DNA of 42,693 bases from Micromonospora endophytica (GCF_003236305.1 NZ_POTX01000025.1:1-42693); one strand, 5' to 3'. Shown: positions 12,023 to 20,006, counted from the first letter of the stretch. Notes: a model not told the origin generated them from the sequence alone. Program-made: numbers and translations.

Positions 12023-12643
12023 TCAGCTCGGCGGGGTGCCGGGCAGCGGGGTGGCGCGGGGTGCGGTGGCGGCCAGCGCGTCCAGCATCAGGTGCAGATA
12101 ACGGGCCGGCTGGTCGGCGACGTGTCGGGGCAACTGGTCCGGATGGCAGGTGAAGACGGTGAGCAGGGCCACCAGATCGCCGGTGCCGATGTCCGCGCGG
12201 ATCATCCCGGCCCGCTGCCCGTCGGTGACCAGACCGTCCAGCAGCTCCAACCACTCGTGGCGGGACCGGGCGAACGCGGGTAGCGCCTGCACCTGCGCGA
12301 CGGGCAGGTCGGCCAGGGCCGCGGCCAGCGCGCCCTGCCCTGGAGACGCGCACCAGTCGACCAGTTCGCGCAGCGCCGACCAGGAATCCACCGCGCCGTC
12401 GATGATCCGTCGGGTGGCGGTCACCAGGTCGGCGACGTACGCCTCGGCGACGGCGCCGAGCAGCGCCTCCCGGGTGGGAAACCGCCGGTAGAGCGTGCCG
12501 ACGCCCACCCCCGCACGGCGTGCCACCAGTTCCATCGGTGCATCGAGCCCATGCTCGACGACCACGTCGCGGGCGGCCGACATGATCTTTTCCAGGTTGC
12601 GGCGCGCGTCGGCCCGCAGGGGAGCGGCGTCGTCTGTCGGCAT
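12023..12643 (-). CDS. TetR family transcriptional regulator
   Basis: This is a 206-residue repressor-type protein. The TetR_N helix-turn-helix covers about residues 14-62, with RRAGVGVGTLYRRFPTREALL as the recognition region. The C-terminal ligand domain resembles the SbtR-like group. ATG at 12641-12643 has GAGGA upstream. It is divergent from an NmrA-like gene; the intergenic region carries a perfect palindrome plus an additional half-site, so autoregulation and control of the neighbour are likely. Its stop codon directly abuts that of uvrC, giving the sequence TGATCA. The ligand is unknown. Confidence 0.92.
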   Translation of the reverse strand: MPTDDAAPLRADARRNLEKIMSAARDVVVEHGLDAPMELVARRAGVGVGTLYRRFPTREALLGAVAEAYVADLVTATRRIIDGAVDSWSALRELVDWCASPGQGALAAALADLPVAQVQALPAFARSRHEWLELLDGLVTDGQRAGMIRADIGTGDLVALLTVFTCHPDQLPRHVADQPARYLHLMLDALAATAPRATPLPGTPPS

Positions 12644-12656
12644 GGTGTCCTCTATC

Positions 12657-12712
12657 CGGAATGCTGTCCTCCGGTTATCCTAGCCACCAGGCAACCGGAA
12701 TGCCTCATTCCG
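12657..12712. promoter_or_regulatory. TetR operator and overlapping divergent promoters
   Basis: CGGAATG-CCT-CATTCCG at 12696-12712 is a perfect 7-bp inverted repeat. An isolated CGGAATG half-site lies at 12657-12663. Between them, TATCCT (12676-12681, plus strand) and TAGGAT (12677-12682, minus strand) overlap as -10 boxes of the two divergent genes. The palindrome sits just after the expected start of the plus transcript and the half-site just after that of the minus transcript, so bound repressor would block both. Confidence 0.75.
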
Positions 12713-12724
12713 CTTGGAGGTTTG

Positions 12725-13567
12725 GTGATCATCGTGACCGGCGCGTCCGGACAGATCGGGCGCGCGCTTGTCGATCGACTGGACCGGCAGGGGGTGACCC
12801 GGCGGGCGGTGGTGCGCCAGGTCCGACACCTCGCCGACCTCGGCGGCGATGTCGCACTCGCCGACTTCGCCGATCACCGCTCGATCCGCGCCGCCCTCGT
12901 TCCCGGCGCCCGCCTGCTGCTCAACGGGGTGCCGGGGCCGGACTTCGTCCACCAGCAACTGTCGATCATCGACCTCGCCGCCGAGGCCGGCGTCGCGCAG
13001 GTGGTCAAGATATCGGTACGCGGTGCGGCCCCCGGCGCGCCACTGGCCCAGGGCCAGCACAGTGAAATCGACGACCATCTACGCGACTCGGGGCTGCCGC
13101 ACACGATCCTGCAACCGGTCGGCTTCATGCAGAATCTCCTCACCGAGGTCAGTTTCGCCGATGGCGAGGGACGGTTCTACGGCTCGTACGGGCCCGGTCG
13201 GGTCGGTTACCTCGACGCTCGGGACATCGCCGATGTCGCCGCTGCCCTGTTGACCCGGCCGGTCGAGGCGGACGCCACGCTGATCCTGACCGGCCCCGAG
13301 GCACCCACCCACGACGAGGTCGCCGAGACGATGACCGCAGTGCTCGGCCGCCCGGTGCGCTATCTCGATCTGCCGGTGGCCGCCATGGCGCAGCGCCTAC
13401 GCGCGGCCGGCCTGCCTCCGGCGTTCGCCGACGACCTCGCCACGCTGATGCGCGACGTCGGCGACGGCCGGTGGGCCGACACCACCGACACCGTCCAGAC
13501 GATCACCGGCCGCCCTCCGCGCACCCTCGCCACCTTCGTCACCGACCACGCCACCTCCTGGCCCTGA
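12725..13567 (+). CDS. NmrA/SDR-like NAD(P)-binding protein
   Basis: This is a 280-residue atypical short-chain dehydrogenase of the NmrA/NAD(P)H-azoreductase-like group. The Rossmann motif VTGASGQIGRALVDRL is at the very N-terminus, as usual for these proteins. Further matches are a VVKISVRGA stretch near residue 96 and LQPVGFMQNLL near residue 130. The canonical YxxxK active site is not evident, so it may be a redox sensor or an oxidoreductase of quinones. GTG at 12725 is chosen because it gives the right N-terminus and follows GGAGG, though the gap of four bases is short. It is divergent from tetR and probably its regulatory target. Confidence 0.85.
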   Translation: MIIVTGASGQIGRALVDRLDRQGVTRRAVVRQVRHLADLGGDVALADFADHRSIRAALVPGARLLLNGVPGPDFVHQQLSIIDLAAEAGVAQVVKISVRGAAPGAPLAQGQHSEIDDHLRDSGLPHTILQPVGFMQNLLTEVSFADGEGRFYGSYGPGRVGYLDARDIADVAAALLTRPVEADATLILTGPEAPTHDEVAETMTAVLGRPVRYLDLPVAAMAQRLRAAGLPPAFADDLATLMRDVGDGRWADTTDTVQTITGRPPRTLATFVTDHATSWP

Positions 13568-13573
13568 TGCCCT

Positions 13574-13598
13574 CTGCTGTCCGAAGCCGGACAGGCAG
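13574..13598 (+). terminator. Stem-loop after the NmrA-like gene
   Basis: CTGTCCG-AAGC-CGGACAG forms a perfect 7-bp stem, extended to about 10 pairs with one bulged G. It begins seven bases after the stop codon and probably ends that transcript before the Hsp70 operon. Confidence 0.7.
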
Positions 13599-13630
13599 TG
13601 GATCCGACCGGCCGCTTCCTGCCGATGATC

Positions 13631-13654
13631 GCCGCTGACTAGCCTGTCAGCGGC
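13631..13654 (+). promoter_or_regulatory. Palindrome enclosing the -10 box of the Hsp70-like operon
   Basis: GCCGCTGAC-TAGCCT-GTCAGCGGC is a perfect 9-bp inverted repeat, and its six-base centre is itself a good -10 hexamer (13640-13645). TTCCTG at 13616-13621 is a possible -35 with an 18-base spacer. The layout suits a dimeric repressor that hides the -10 element. No regulator gene is in the operon. Confidence 0.6.
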
Positions 13655-13683
13655 AGTGGGGACGCGCGCTTGTCGGGAGTTTT

Positions 13684-15507
13684 GTGGGACGCCCAAAAGT
13701 GGTGGTGTCGATCGACTTCGGCACCCATGGCAGCGGTTACGCCTATGTAGTGGTGAGTCCGCACAATGACGATCCGCGTACCCGGGACAAGAACATCGTG
13801 GTGAGCAGTGGCTGGCCGGACAGTCCACAACGTACGGTCAAGGATCTGTCCGCGGTCGTCACCAATGCCGCCGGCGGTCCCGTCGACTGGGGATACACCG
13901 CGAAGTACCGCTGGTCCGACACCCCGGCGAACCGGCGCGCCAAGGCGGGCCTGCATGGCTTCGCCTACGCCTTCAAGATGGCGCTCAGCCCGCAGCCGGA
14001 GACCCGGTCGGTGCCGCAGGCGGAGGGTGCGGTCGACCTCGACGACGAGCCGGCGCTGCGGGTGCTGGTGGCCGGCATGCTGCGGCGGATGCGGATCAGC
14101 GCGTTGAGCCAGATCAGGGCCGACGTCGGGGAGATCCGAGAAAGGGACATCCGCTGGTGCGTCACGGTGCCGGCCATCTGGTCGGCCGGACAGCGGCAGT
14201 TCATGCGCGAGGCGATAGCCCGGGCCGGCTTCACCGACGTGGCGCATGTCCTGCTCGGGGTGGAACCGGAGGTCGCCGCCCTCTACTGCCTGACCACGCC
14301 GGGTCGGGCACTGGACGGACGCGGCGCCAACACCGACTTCACCATCATGGACGGGGTCCGGGTCGTGGTGGTGGACTGCGGCGGTGGCACCGTCGACATC
14401 TCCGCCTATCAGGCGCAGAAGCGGCACGGGCAGACGGTGCTGGGAGAGATCGGCACCGGCAGCATCGGCGGGGCGCTCGGATCCCAGTACGTCAACCAGC
14501 AGTTCCGCCGGCAGGTGCTCACCGACCGGTTCGGCGCGGAGGTGCTGGCCAGGTGGGAGGCGGGCCCCCAGCGTCGGCTCCTCAACGCCATGGAGGACGA
14601 GTGGGACGCGGTCAAGGCGCACCTGTCGGTCGCCTTCGGACCAGGGGAACCACCGCAGATCACCAGCAACCCGATGCTGGAGATTCCGGCCCCGCTCTGG
14701 GCGGCGCTGCCGGCCCGGGTCCGCGACCGGCTGACCGACCTCGCCGATGACGAGCGCTATCTCAGACTGACCTCCGTCGAGGTGCAGGCACTGCTGGATC
14801 GGGTCGTCGAGCCGATCATCGACCTGATCGCGACCAAACTCGACGAGGTACGCGGCGAATCCGATGGCGGCCCGATTGTGCTGGTCCTGGTCGGCGGCTT
14901 CGCCAACAACGAGTACCTGCGCCGCCGGGTGCGGCACCGGTTCGACGGCTTGGCCCTGGCCATGCGACCACAGCAGCCCCGGGAAGCGGTGCTTCGTGGG
15001 GGCGTGCATTTCGGCTACGCCCCCGAGCAGATCTGGCAACGCCGGTCGGCACGCACCTACGGTCTCGCGCAGAGCCTGGAGTTTCGTCCCGGCATCGACG
15101 ATCGGCAGCGGCTGATCATCGACCACGAGAACGTGTGGCGCTGCACCGGCCGCTTCAAGGTGCTCGTCACCCGGGGAGCGCCGGTGCCGGCGCAGAGCTG
15201 CGTCGTCGCCGAGACCTTCCCCACCCTGCGTAACCAGGAGACGCTGGAACTCGGCTTCTACTGGACGGACAAGACCGATCCGCAGTACGTCGACGAAGCG
15301 GACGTCTTTCCGCTCAACCGGATGCTCGTCGACATCCGGGCGACCACGGGGCTGCCCATCCGCCAACGCGCCGTCAGGCTGGAGCTGTATTTCGGCGAGA
15401 CGACCATACGAGCGGTGGCGATCAACCAGAGGACCGGCGCGAAAGCCGAGGTGAAGATGTTGTTCGATCCACTGTTCGCCAATATCCGGCACGGGTCACC
15501 GAACTGA
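13684..15507 (+). CDS. HSPA12-like Hsp70/actin-fold ATPase
   Basis: The 607-residue protein has the Hsp70/actin ATPase fold. Phosphate-1 motif SIDFGTHGSGYAYV is at residues 9-22, phosphate-2 motif DCGGGTVDIS begins at Asp231, and the adenosine motif VLVLVGGFANNEYL is near residue 399. WCVTVPAIWSAGQRQFMREA near residue 158 resembles animal HSPA12A more than DnaK. The classical DnaK substrate-binding and lid domains are absent; the last 150 residues form a short beta-rich region. It is therefore unlikely to be a general chaperone. The start is GTG after CGGGAG. It is the first gene of a four-gene operon with gaps of 18, 4 and 42 bases, ending in a patatin. A role as nucleotide-driven sensor or switch is inference. 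Confidence 0.88.
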   Translation: MGRPKVVVSIDFGTHGSGYAYVVVSPHNDDPRTRDKNIVVSSGWPDSPQRTVKDLSAVVTNAAGGPVDWGYTAKYRWSDTPANRRAKAGLHGFAYAFKMALSPQPETRSVPQAEGAVDLDDEPALRVLVAGMLRRMRISALSQIRADVGEIRERDIRWCVTVPAIWSAGQRQFMREAIARAGFTDVAHVLLGVEPEVAALYCLTTPGRALDGRGANTDFTIMDGVRVVVVDCGGGTVDISAYQAQKRHGQTVLGEIGTGSIGGALGSQYVNQQFRRQVLTDRFGAEVLARWEAGPQRRLLNAMEDEWDAVKAHLSVAFGPGEPPQITSNPMLEIPAPLWAALPARVRDRLTDLADDERYLRLTSVEVQALLDRVVEPIIDLIATKLDEVRGESDGGPIVLVLVGGFANNEYLRRRVRHRFDGLALAMRPQQPREAVLRGGVHFGYAPEQIWQRRSARTYGLAQSLEFRPGIDDRQRLIIDHENVWRCTGRFKVLVTRGAPVPAQSCVVAETFPTLRNQETLELGFYWTDKTDPQYVDEADVFPLNRMLVDIRATTGLPIRQRAVRLELYFGETTIRAVAINQRTGAKAEVKMLFDPLFANIRHGSPN

Positions 15508-15525
15508 TCGGAGAGGGGGGCTGCG

Positions 15526-16353
15526 GTGTTCGGGTACAGCCGGCGGATCGCCGTCGAGCGGGTCGTCACCGAACTGCGTGAGGCTCGCGGGCAACTCGCG
15601 TCGCTGGTGACGGTGATACAGAACGCTGCGACGTCGGGCGCTGCGGAGCCGGTAAGGGCGCCGGAGGAGGGCTCGGCGGGGGAACTGGCCGCGCTGCGAG
15701 CCGAGGTCGAGCGCCTCCGCGCCCGGCTGGCCGACCAGGACGCCCGGCTGGCCGACCAGGGCGCGCAGTTGGCGGATCAGCGGTCGGTGATTGCCGGTGC
15801 CGCCGGGGCGACACGTCTCGATCCGGTGCATCACGAGGAGTTGGCCGGTCGCTACCAGCTGCTTGCCACCCAGGAGTACACCGAGTTGGCTCGGCTGCGG
15901 ATGCGCTCCGGGTCCGTACCCTCCGCCGCGCGTAGCCGCGCGACCGCCCGGCTGGTCCGTGAGCTGATCGGCCTGATGCTCGGTCGGGGGCCTGTCGACG
16001 AGGAGGAGCTTGCCGCCTGGCTGCGCGCGACGGCCCCGCCCGGTGCCGCGTCGACGACTGTCGACGACCCACGGCAACAGCTCACCGAGGCGGAGCGACA
16101 GGCTGTCCGCAACGCCTGCGATCAGACCCGTCGGCTCCGCGCCGAGCTGGCCCGCTGCCAGCAGCCGATGGTGCTGGTCGACGAGGTGCCTCGGGGCGAG
16201 CCGGTGGTGCCGGGCACCGTACGCCCCTGGCGCAACTGCCAGGCGACGGGCGCGATCGACTTCGTCGTGGCACCGAGCTATGTCGCGGGCGGTGAGGTCT
16301 TCAGCCCGGCGCTGGTGTTCACGGTCGAGCCGCCCGAGCCGGGAGCCGGGTGA
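15526..16353 (+). CDS. Unrecognised coiled-coil protein of the Hsp70-patatin operon
   Basis: The 275-residue product matches no family I can name. The N-terminal 50 residues are helical. A coiled coil covers about residues 50-90 and includes three successive heptads: ARLADQD, ARLADQG and AQLADQR (residues 66-86), encoded by 21-bp tandem units at 15721-15783. The middle part (about 100-215) is helical and charged. The last 50 residues look beta-stranded (IDFVVAPSYVAGGEVFSPALVF). There is no signal peptide or membrane helix. GTG at 15526 follows GGAGAGGGGGG. A GrpE-like or adaptor partner for the upstream Hsp70 is possible but only by position. Confidence 0.75.
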   Translation: MFGYSRRIAVERVVTELREARGQLASLVTVIQNAATSGAAEPVRAPEEGSAGELAALRAEVERLRARLADQDARLADQGAQLADQRSVIAGAAGATRLDPVHHEELAGRYQLLATQEYTELARLRMRSGSVPSAARSRATARLVRELIGLMLGRGPVDEEELAAWLRATAPPGAASTTVDDPRQQLTEAERQAVRNACDQTRRLRAELARCQQPMVLVDEVPRGEPVVPGTVRPWRNCQATGAIDFVVAPSYVAGGEVFSPALVFTVEPPEPGAG

Positions 16354-16357
16354 GCTG

Positions 16358-17527
16358 ATGAGCGAACCGATAGTTCCCCGGCTGCCCGACGACAGGGTGG
16401 ACGTGGTGGTGCTCGCCCAGCGGGTGCCGGTCGTACAGAGCAGGCTGCTCATCGAACTGGTCAGCGACATCGGCTCAGTGCAGGCGATGGTGGTCCAGCA
16501 ACGCCGGGCGACCTTCTTCCCGCGCCTGCTCGACCAGGTGACCGGCAAGGCCCGCAAGCAGCGCCACTATCTCGACCAGACAGTGGTTCGCAGCCAGGCC
16601 AACACACTGGCGTGGGTCAACGAGTTGGCCGCCCGTGGCGCCGTGACCGACCTCGCGCTGCGCGAGTGCGCGGTACACCTGCGCGATCTTCAGGTCGGAC
16701 TCGCCGACACCCACCAGGCGGTGGCGCAGACCAGGGGCCAGGTCGGTCAGCTCAGCGGACTGATCCGCGAGATCGCCACAGTGGTCGACCAGGAGCTGGC
16801 CCGGCAGGAACGCCGGCTCGACCAGCAGCAGCGGCAGTTGGCGCAGCACGAGGCGCGGCTGCGGCTGCTGGAGAGCCGGCTCGATCACCAGGATGCGCTG
16901 CTGAAGCTGCTCGCCACCGAGTTGGTTGCGCAGCATCACCAGCTGATCCAGCTACAGCTACGGCAACACGCCTGGGAGGCGTTCAGTCGTTCGCTCGCCC
17001 GTTACCGCAATGGCGCCTACCGTGGATTGCCGTGGCTCTACCAGGTGACGCTGTTCGGTAGCGAGATCGTCGCGGGTGCCTGTGGTCAGCACGAGTTCGC
17101 CAGTGGCGACCGCATCCAGCGGGAGTGGTTGGTGGAGGCGATCCTGGACGACGCGGCCTCGGCCACCGCCTGGATCGGCGGTCGGCCACTGGAGCAACTG
17201 CTGGACGAGGCGTGCGCGGAGATCACCGATACCGACGACCGGCACCTGGTGGCCGAACTGCTCGATGACGAGACCCCCGACCTGCAGCCGGTGCCGAACC
17301 GGCCGTTGCTGGTCGCGCTGGCGCTGGCCATCCGGTACGCGGCCGAGCCAGCCGCGTTGCCGGACGGCCGTACCCCTGGTCAGCAGGCGCTGCGCGATGT
17401 GCGGGCCCGCGGCGACGAACTGCTGGAGAGCACCATGACGGTGCCGGAGTTCGTCCATCGCATCGTCGACGAACTGGCCGATGCCGGTGCCGAGACCCGC
17501 GCCTGGCTCGCCGATGCGCATCCCTGA
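16358..17527 (+). CDS. Second unrecognised coiled-coil protein of the operon
   Basis: The 389-residue product is not recognised. A helical N-terminal part contains RKQRHYLDQTVV near residue 66. A long coiled coil runs from about residue 115 to 205 and is rich in Gln, Leu and Arg (ERRLDQQQRQLAQHEARLRL). The C-terminal 180 residues form a separate globular region with an acidic stretch (AELLDDETPDLQPV). No membrane helix or signal peptide is seen. An upstream open frame extends to 16010 but overlaps the previous gene; ATG at 16358, four bases after the previous stop, is preferred. Tight spacing suggests translational coupling and a complex with the neighbouring coiled-coil protein. Confidence 0.75.
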   Translation: MSEPIVPRLPDDRVDVVVLAQRVPVVQSRLLIELVSDIGSVQAMVVQQRRATFFPRLLDQVTGKARKQRHYLDQTVVRSQANTLAWVNELAARGAVTDLALRECAVHLRDLQVGLADTHQAVAQTRGQVGQLSGLIREIATVVDQELARQERRLDQQQRQLAQHEARLRLLESRLDHQDALLKLLATELVAQHHQLIQLQLRQHAWEAFSRSLARYRNGAYRGLPWLYQVTLFGSEIVAGACGQHEFASGDRIQREWLVEAILDDAASATAWIGGRPLEQLLDEACAEITDTDDRHLVAELLDDETPDLQPVPNRPLLVALALAIRYAAEPAALPDGRTPGQQALRDVRARGDELLESTMTVPEFVHRIVDELADAGAETRAWLADAHP

Positions 17528-17569
17528 TCCATGGCGTGTGCCGGCGCGACGAGCAGACGGGAGGCAGCG

Positions 17570-18673
17570 ATGACCGACGACCGGCTGCGCCGGATCGCCG
17601 AGCGTGCGCAGGAGATCGAAAAGCAGGCGGTGGCACCCGGGACAACCGGGCCGCCCCAGGTGCCGCCGCCGATCGACGTGACCCCGCCCGGGCTGCCCCG
17701 GATCGGGTTGTTACTCGGCGGCGGCGCGGCAAAGGGCGCCTATGAACTGGGTGCGATCGAGGCCCTGGCCGCGCAGGGGTTGTCCATCGAGGCGATCGCC
17801 GGAAGCAGCATCGGTGCCCTCAACGGGGTGGTGCTGGCCTGCGCCCCTGACCTACCGACCGGCGCGCAGCGGCTCGGCGACCTCTGGACGAAGGTCAGCT
17901 CCCGGTTGAGCGCCGCCGTGGTGGGCCAACCCGGGCGACCCGACGACTCCGGCGAGGTGGACGAGGCGTTCGCCGTGGGCGTGGCGAACCTGCCGGTGCG
18001 CGCCGTTCGGTTGCTGCTCGACAACGGTTACCTGGAGCAGCTGGTCGAACAGGTCGTCGACGTCGACACGCTGCGGGTCGGCCCGCCGATGTGGGTGACC
18101 GGCCTGCCGGTGGGACCGCCACCGTGGTTCCCGCTTGAGCGTGCCGTGCAGCATGCCGTCAACTGGCTCGCGGCCCGTCTCGGCAAGGCCGAACTTCTGC
18201 ATCTCAACCACCTGCCTCGCGCCGAGGTGTGCGCTGCGGTGCTGGCCAGCGCCGCCTTGCCGTTCCTGTTCAGTTCCCGCCGCGTCGGCGAGCGGTACTA
18301 CGCCGATGGCGGCTTGGGTCAGGACAAGGTGCCGGTCCGGGCGTTCGCCGCGCAAGGCTGCGAGTTGGTGATCGCGGTGCACCTCGACGCCCTCGACGTG
18401 CTCCGGGAACGCGACCGGGCCGGAATCAAGTTGCTGGAGGTGCGCCCGAGTCGCCCGCTGAGCCCGAAAGGACTGGTCGGTGCCGCGAACGGGCTGCTCG
18501 ACTTCTCGCCACAGCGGATGGCCCAACTGCGTGCGCTCGGCCACGCCGACATGACCACAGCCCTGACCAGTTATGCGCAGCAGGCCGGTCTGGTGTGGTT
18601 GCGCCGGGAGAGCCAACGGGCGGCCCTGGAGGCCGTCAGTGAGTTGCGTGAGCCACCGACCCCACCGCGATGA
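17570..18673 (+). CDS. Patatin-like phospholipase
   Basis: This 367-residue protein is a patatin-family lipid acyl hydrolase, which removes fatty acids from membrane lipids by a Ser-Asp dyad. The oxyanion-hole motif GGGAAKGAYELG lies near residue 50. The nucleophile is Ser80 in GSSIG, and the dyad Asp246 is in ADGG. All catalytic elements are intact. There is no signal peptide, so it would act from the cytoplasmic face. The N-terminal 45 residues are charged and then Pro-rich. ATG at 17570 has a strong GGGAGG site; an in-frame ATG at 17531 is the alternative. It is the last gene of the Hsp70-like operon. Patatins act as membrane-attacking effectors in some anti-phage systems (for example CapV in CBASS), which makes an effector role plausible here by analogy. 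Its stop codon abuts the SLATT stop. Confidence 0.92.
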   Translation: MTDDRLRRIAERAQEIEKQAVAPGTTGPPQVPPPIDVTPPGLPRIGLLLGGGAAKGAYELGAIEALAAQGLSIEAIAGSSIGALNGVVLACAPDLPTGAQRLGDLWTKVSSRLSAAVVGQPGRPDDSGEVDEAFAVGVANLPVRAVRLLLDNGYLEQLVEQVVDVDTLRVGPPMWVTGLPVGPPPWFPLERAVQHAVNWLAARLGKAELLHLNHLPRAEVCAAVLASAALPFLFSSRRVGERYYADGGLGQDKVPVRAFAAQGCELVIAVHLDALDVLRERDRAGIKLLEVRPSRPLSPKGLVGAANGLLDFSPQRMAQLRALGHADMTTALTSYAQQAGLVWLRRESQRAALEAVSELREPPTPPR

Positions 18674-19237
18674 TCAGCCACCGGGTTGCGGTGGCACCCG
18701 GAGCATCCGCCCGCCGACGCCACCCTCGGGGAAACTCAGAGCGCCGAAGAACTTCTCCGACTCGCCGCTGCGAATTGTCTCGACCTTCTCCAACAGGGCC
18801 CGGGTCGCCTCGTAGCCGAGTTCTTCCCGCCGCTGCGGGTCGTCGACCGATTCGGCCCGGCCGAACTCGAGTTCCCATTGGCTGAAGGCCCTGATCAACT
18901 CGAAATGGGTCCGTCGGAGCAGGCTCCACATCTGATCCCACTGATAGAACGTGCGCAAGGCGGTCGCGGTGGCGATGACCACGCCCGCGAGGGCGATGAC
19001 CACGTCTTTTCCCGGATAGCGGAAGCCGGCGAGCAGTGGCAGCGCAGCACTGACGACGATCACCAGGATCCCGGTGAAACGGAAATGACGGCGGTGCCAT
19101 TTCGCCCGCCAGTCGTACTGCTTCCGCAGGCTCGACACATTCGTCTCAGCCAGTCGGCGGTACGCCGCCATAGGGTCGTCGGAGTCGGCGTTGCTGTGGT
19201 CGCGAGTTCTGTGGTCCGCACGCGATTCCTCAGGCAT
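18674..19237 (-). CDS. DUF4231/SLATT-type two-helix membrane protein
   Basis: The 187-residue protein has a charged N-terminus and then two transmembrane helices, about residues 53-70 (FTGILVIVVSAALPLLAGF) and 79-96 (VVIALAGVVIATATALRT). A helical tail follows with WDQMWSLLRRTHFELI. The layout and motifs fit the DUF4231 family within the SLATT superfamily, whose members are predicted pore-forming effectors in nucleotide-signal conflict systems. It lies 16 bases after the GDPD gene on the same strand and meets the patatin gene tail to tail with no spacer. No second-messenger synthase is visible nearby. A role with the patatin operon is inference. Confidence 0.8.
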   Translation of the reverse strand: MPEESRADHRTRDHSNADSDDPMAAYRRLAETNVSSLRKQYDWRAKWHRRHFRFTGILVIVVSAALPLLAGFRYPGKDVVIALAGVVIATATALRTFYQWDQMWSLLRRTHFELIRAFSQWELEFGRAESVDDPQRREELGYEATRALLEKVETIRSGESEKFFGALSFPEGGVGGRMLRVPPQPGG

Positions 19238-19253
19238 ATCCCGAGCGTAAGTC

Positions 19254-20006
19254 TCATTGCTGGGATGGCCTATAGCCGGAAAAGACGATGTTGTCGGCGA
19301 ACTGCCGGGCGTATCTCTCCTGCTCCACTGTGGTCACCGGCCAGGCGAGCACCGGCACGTCCCGGCGACGCCACCAGGCGACCAGCCGTGACGGAAAGCC
19401 GTCCACCTCGTACGCCAGGAAATCCGGTCGGGTCACGACGTTGCTGAGCATGCTGCGGCCGATGAGTCGGGTCAGCGGGTCGGCGGTGCGCAACAACCCG
19501 CAGATCCGGCCGACCGGCGCGCGTCGCTGTGCCGGCATCCGCAGCATCGCGACCCGCAGCGCCGCCACCAACACTGGATCGAACGACTCGACGGCGTACG
19601 GTCCCGGATAGCCGGCGAGCTGCCGCAGCACGGCCGAGGCCAGCGTTGGCGGCAGGATCGGCACCGGACGCTTCAGCTCGATCAGCAGCGGCACCCGGCC
19701 CGCGACCTGCCGCAGCACCTCCATCAGGGAGGGAATGCGCTCGTCGGTACCGTCGAGCCGCAGCCGCTGCCGATCCGCCGGAGTGAGTCGACCGGTCCGG
19801 ATGGCCGCGCCGGTCAGGTCGGTCAGGTCGTAGTCGTGCACCACCACCAACTCGCCGGCCGTGGTCAACTGCACGTCGAGTTCACAGCCGTAACCGGCGG
19901 CGGCAGCGGCCTCGAAGGCGGCCAGCGAGTTGGCGGGTCGACCGGGCCCGACCAGCCCGCGATGCGCGATCGGGGTCTGCGTCAGCCAACTCCACCCGGA
20001 TGCCAA
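19254..20006 (-). CDS. Glycerophosphodiester phosphodiesterase family protein
   Basis: This enzyme (250 residues from the chosen start) would hydrolyse glycerophosphodiesters to sn-glycerol 3-phosphate and an alcohol. The family residues are present: HRG at residues 15-17, ELD in CELDVQ, the second His in VVHDYDL, and Glu in LLIELKRP. No signal peptide is seen, so it is probably cytoplasmic. The open frame extends to 20093, inside recQ, but that start lies in a large hairpin. TTG at 20004-20006 is preferred because GGGAGG precedes it by seven bases; GTG at 20025-20027 is an alternative. It probably shares a transcript with recQ upstream and the SLATT gene downstream. Confidence 0.85.
   Translation of the reverse strand: MASGWSWLTQTPIAHRGLVGPGRPANSLAAFEAAAAAGYGCELDVQLTTAGELVVVHDYDLTDLTGAAIRTGRLTPADRQRLRLDGTDERIPSLMEVLRQVAGRVPLLIELKRPVPILPPTLASAVLRQLAGYPGPYAVESFDPVLVAALRVAMLRMPAQRRAPVGRICGLLRTADPLTRLIGRSMLSNVVTRPDFLAYEVDGFPSRLVAWWRRRDVPVLAWPVTTVEQERYARQFADNIVFSGYRPSQQ

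Noticed and set aside
13639..15492. 617-codon minus-strand frame opposite the Hsp70-like gene
   Set aside because: The plus strand has intact ATPase motifs; this frame is rich in Arg/Gly/His with no domains.
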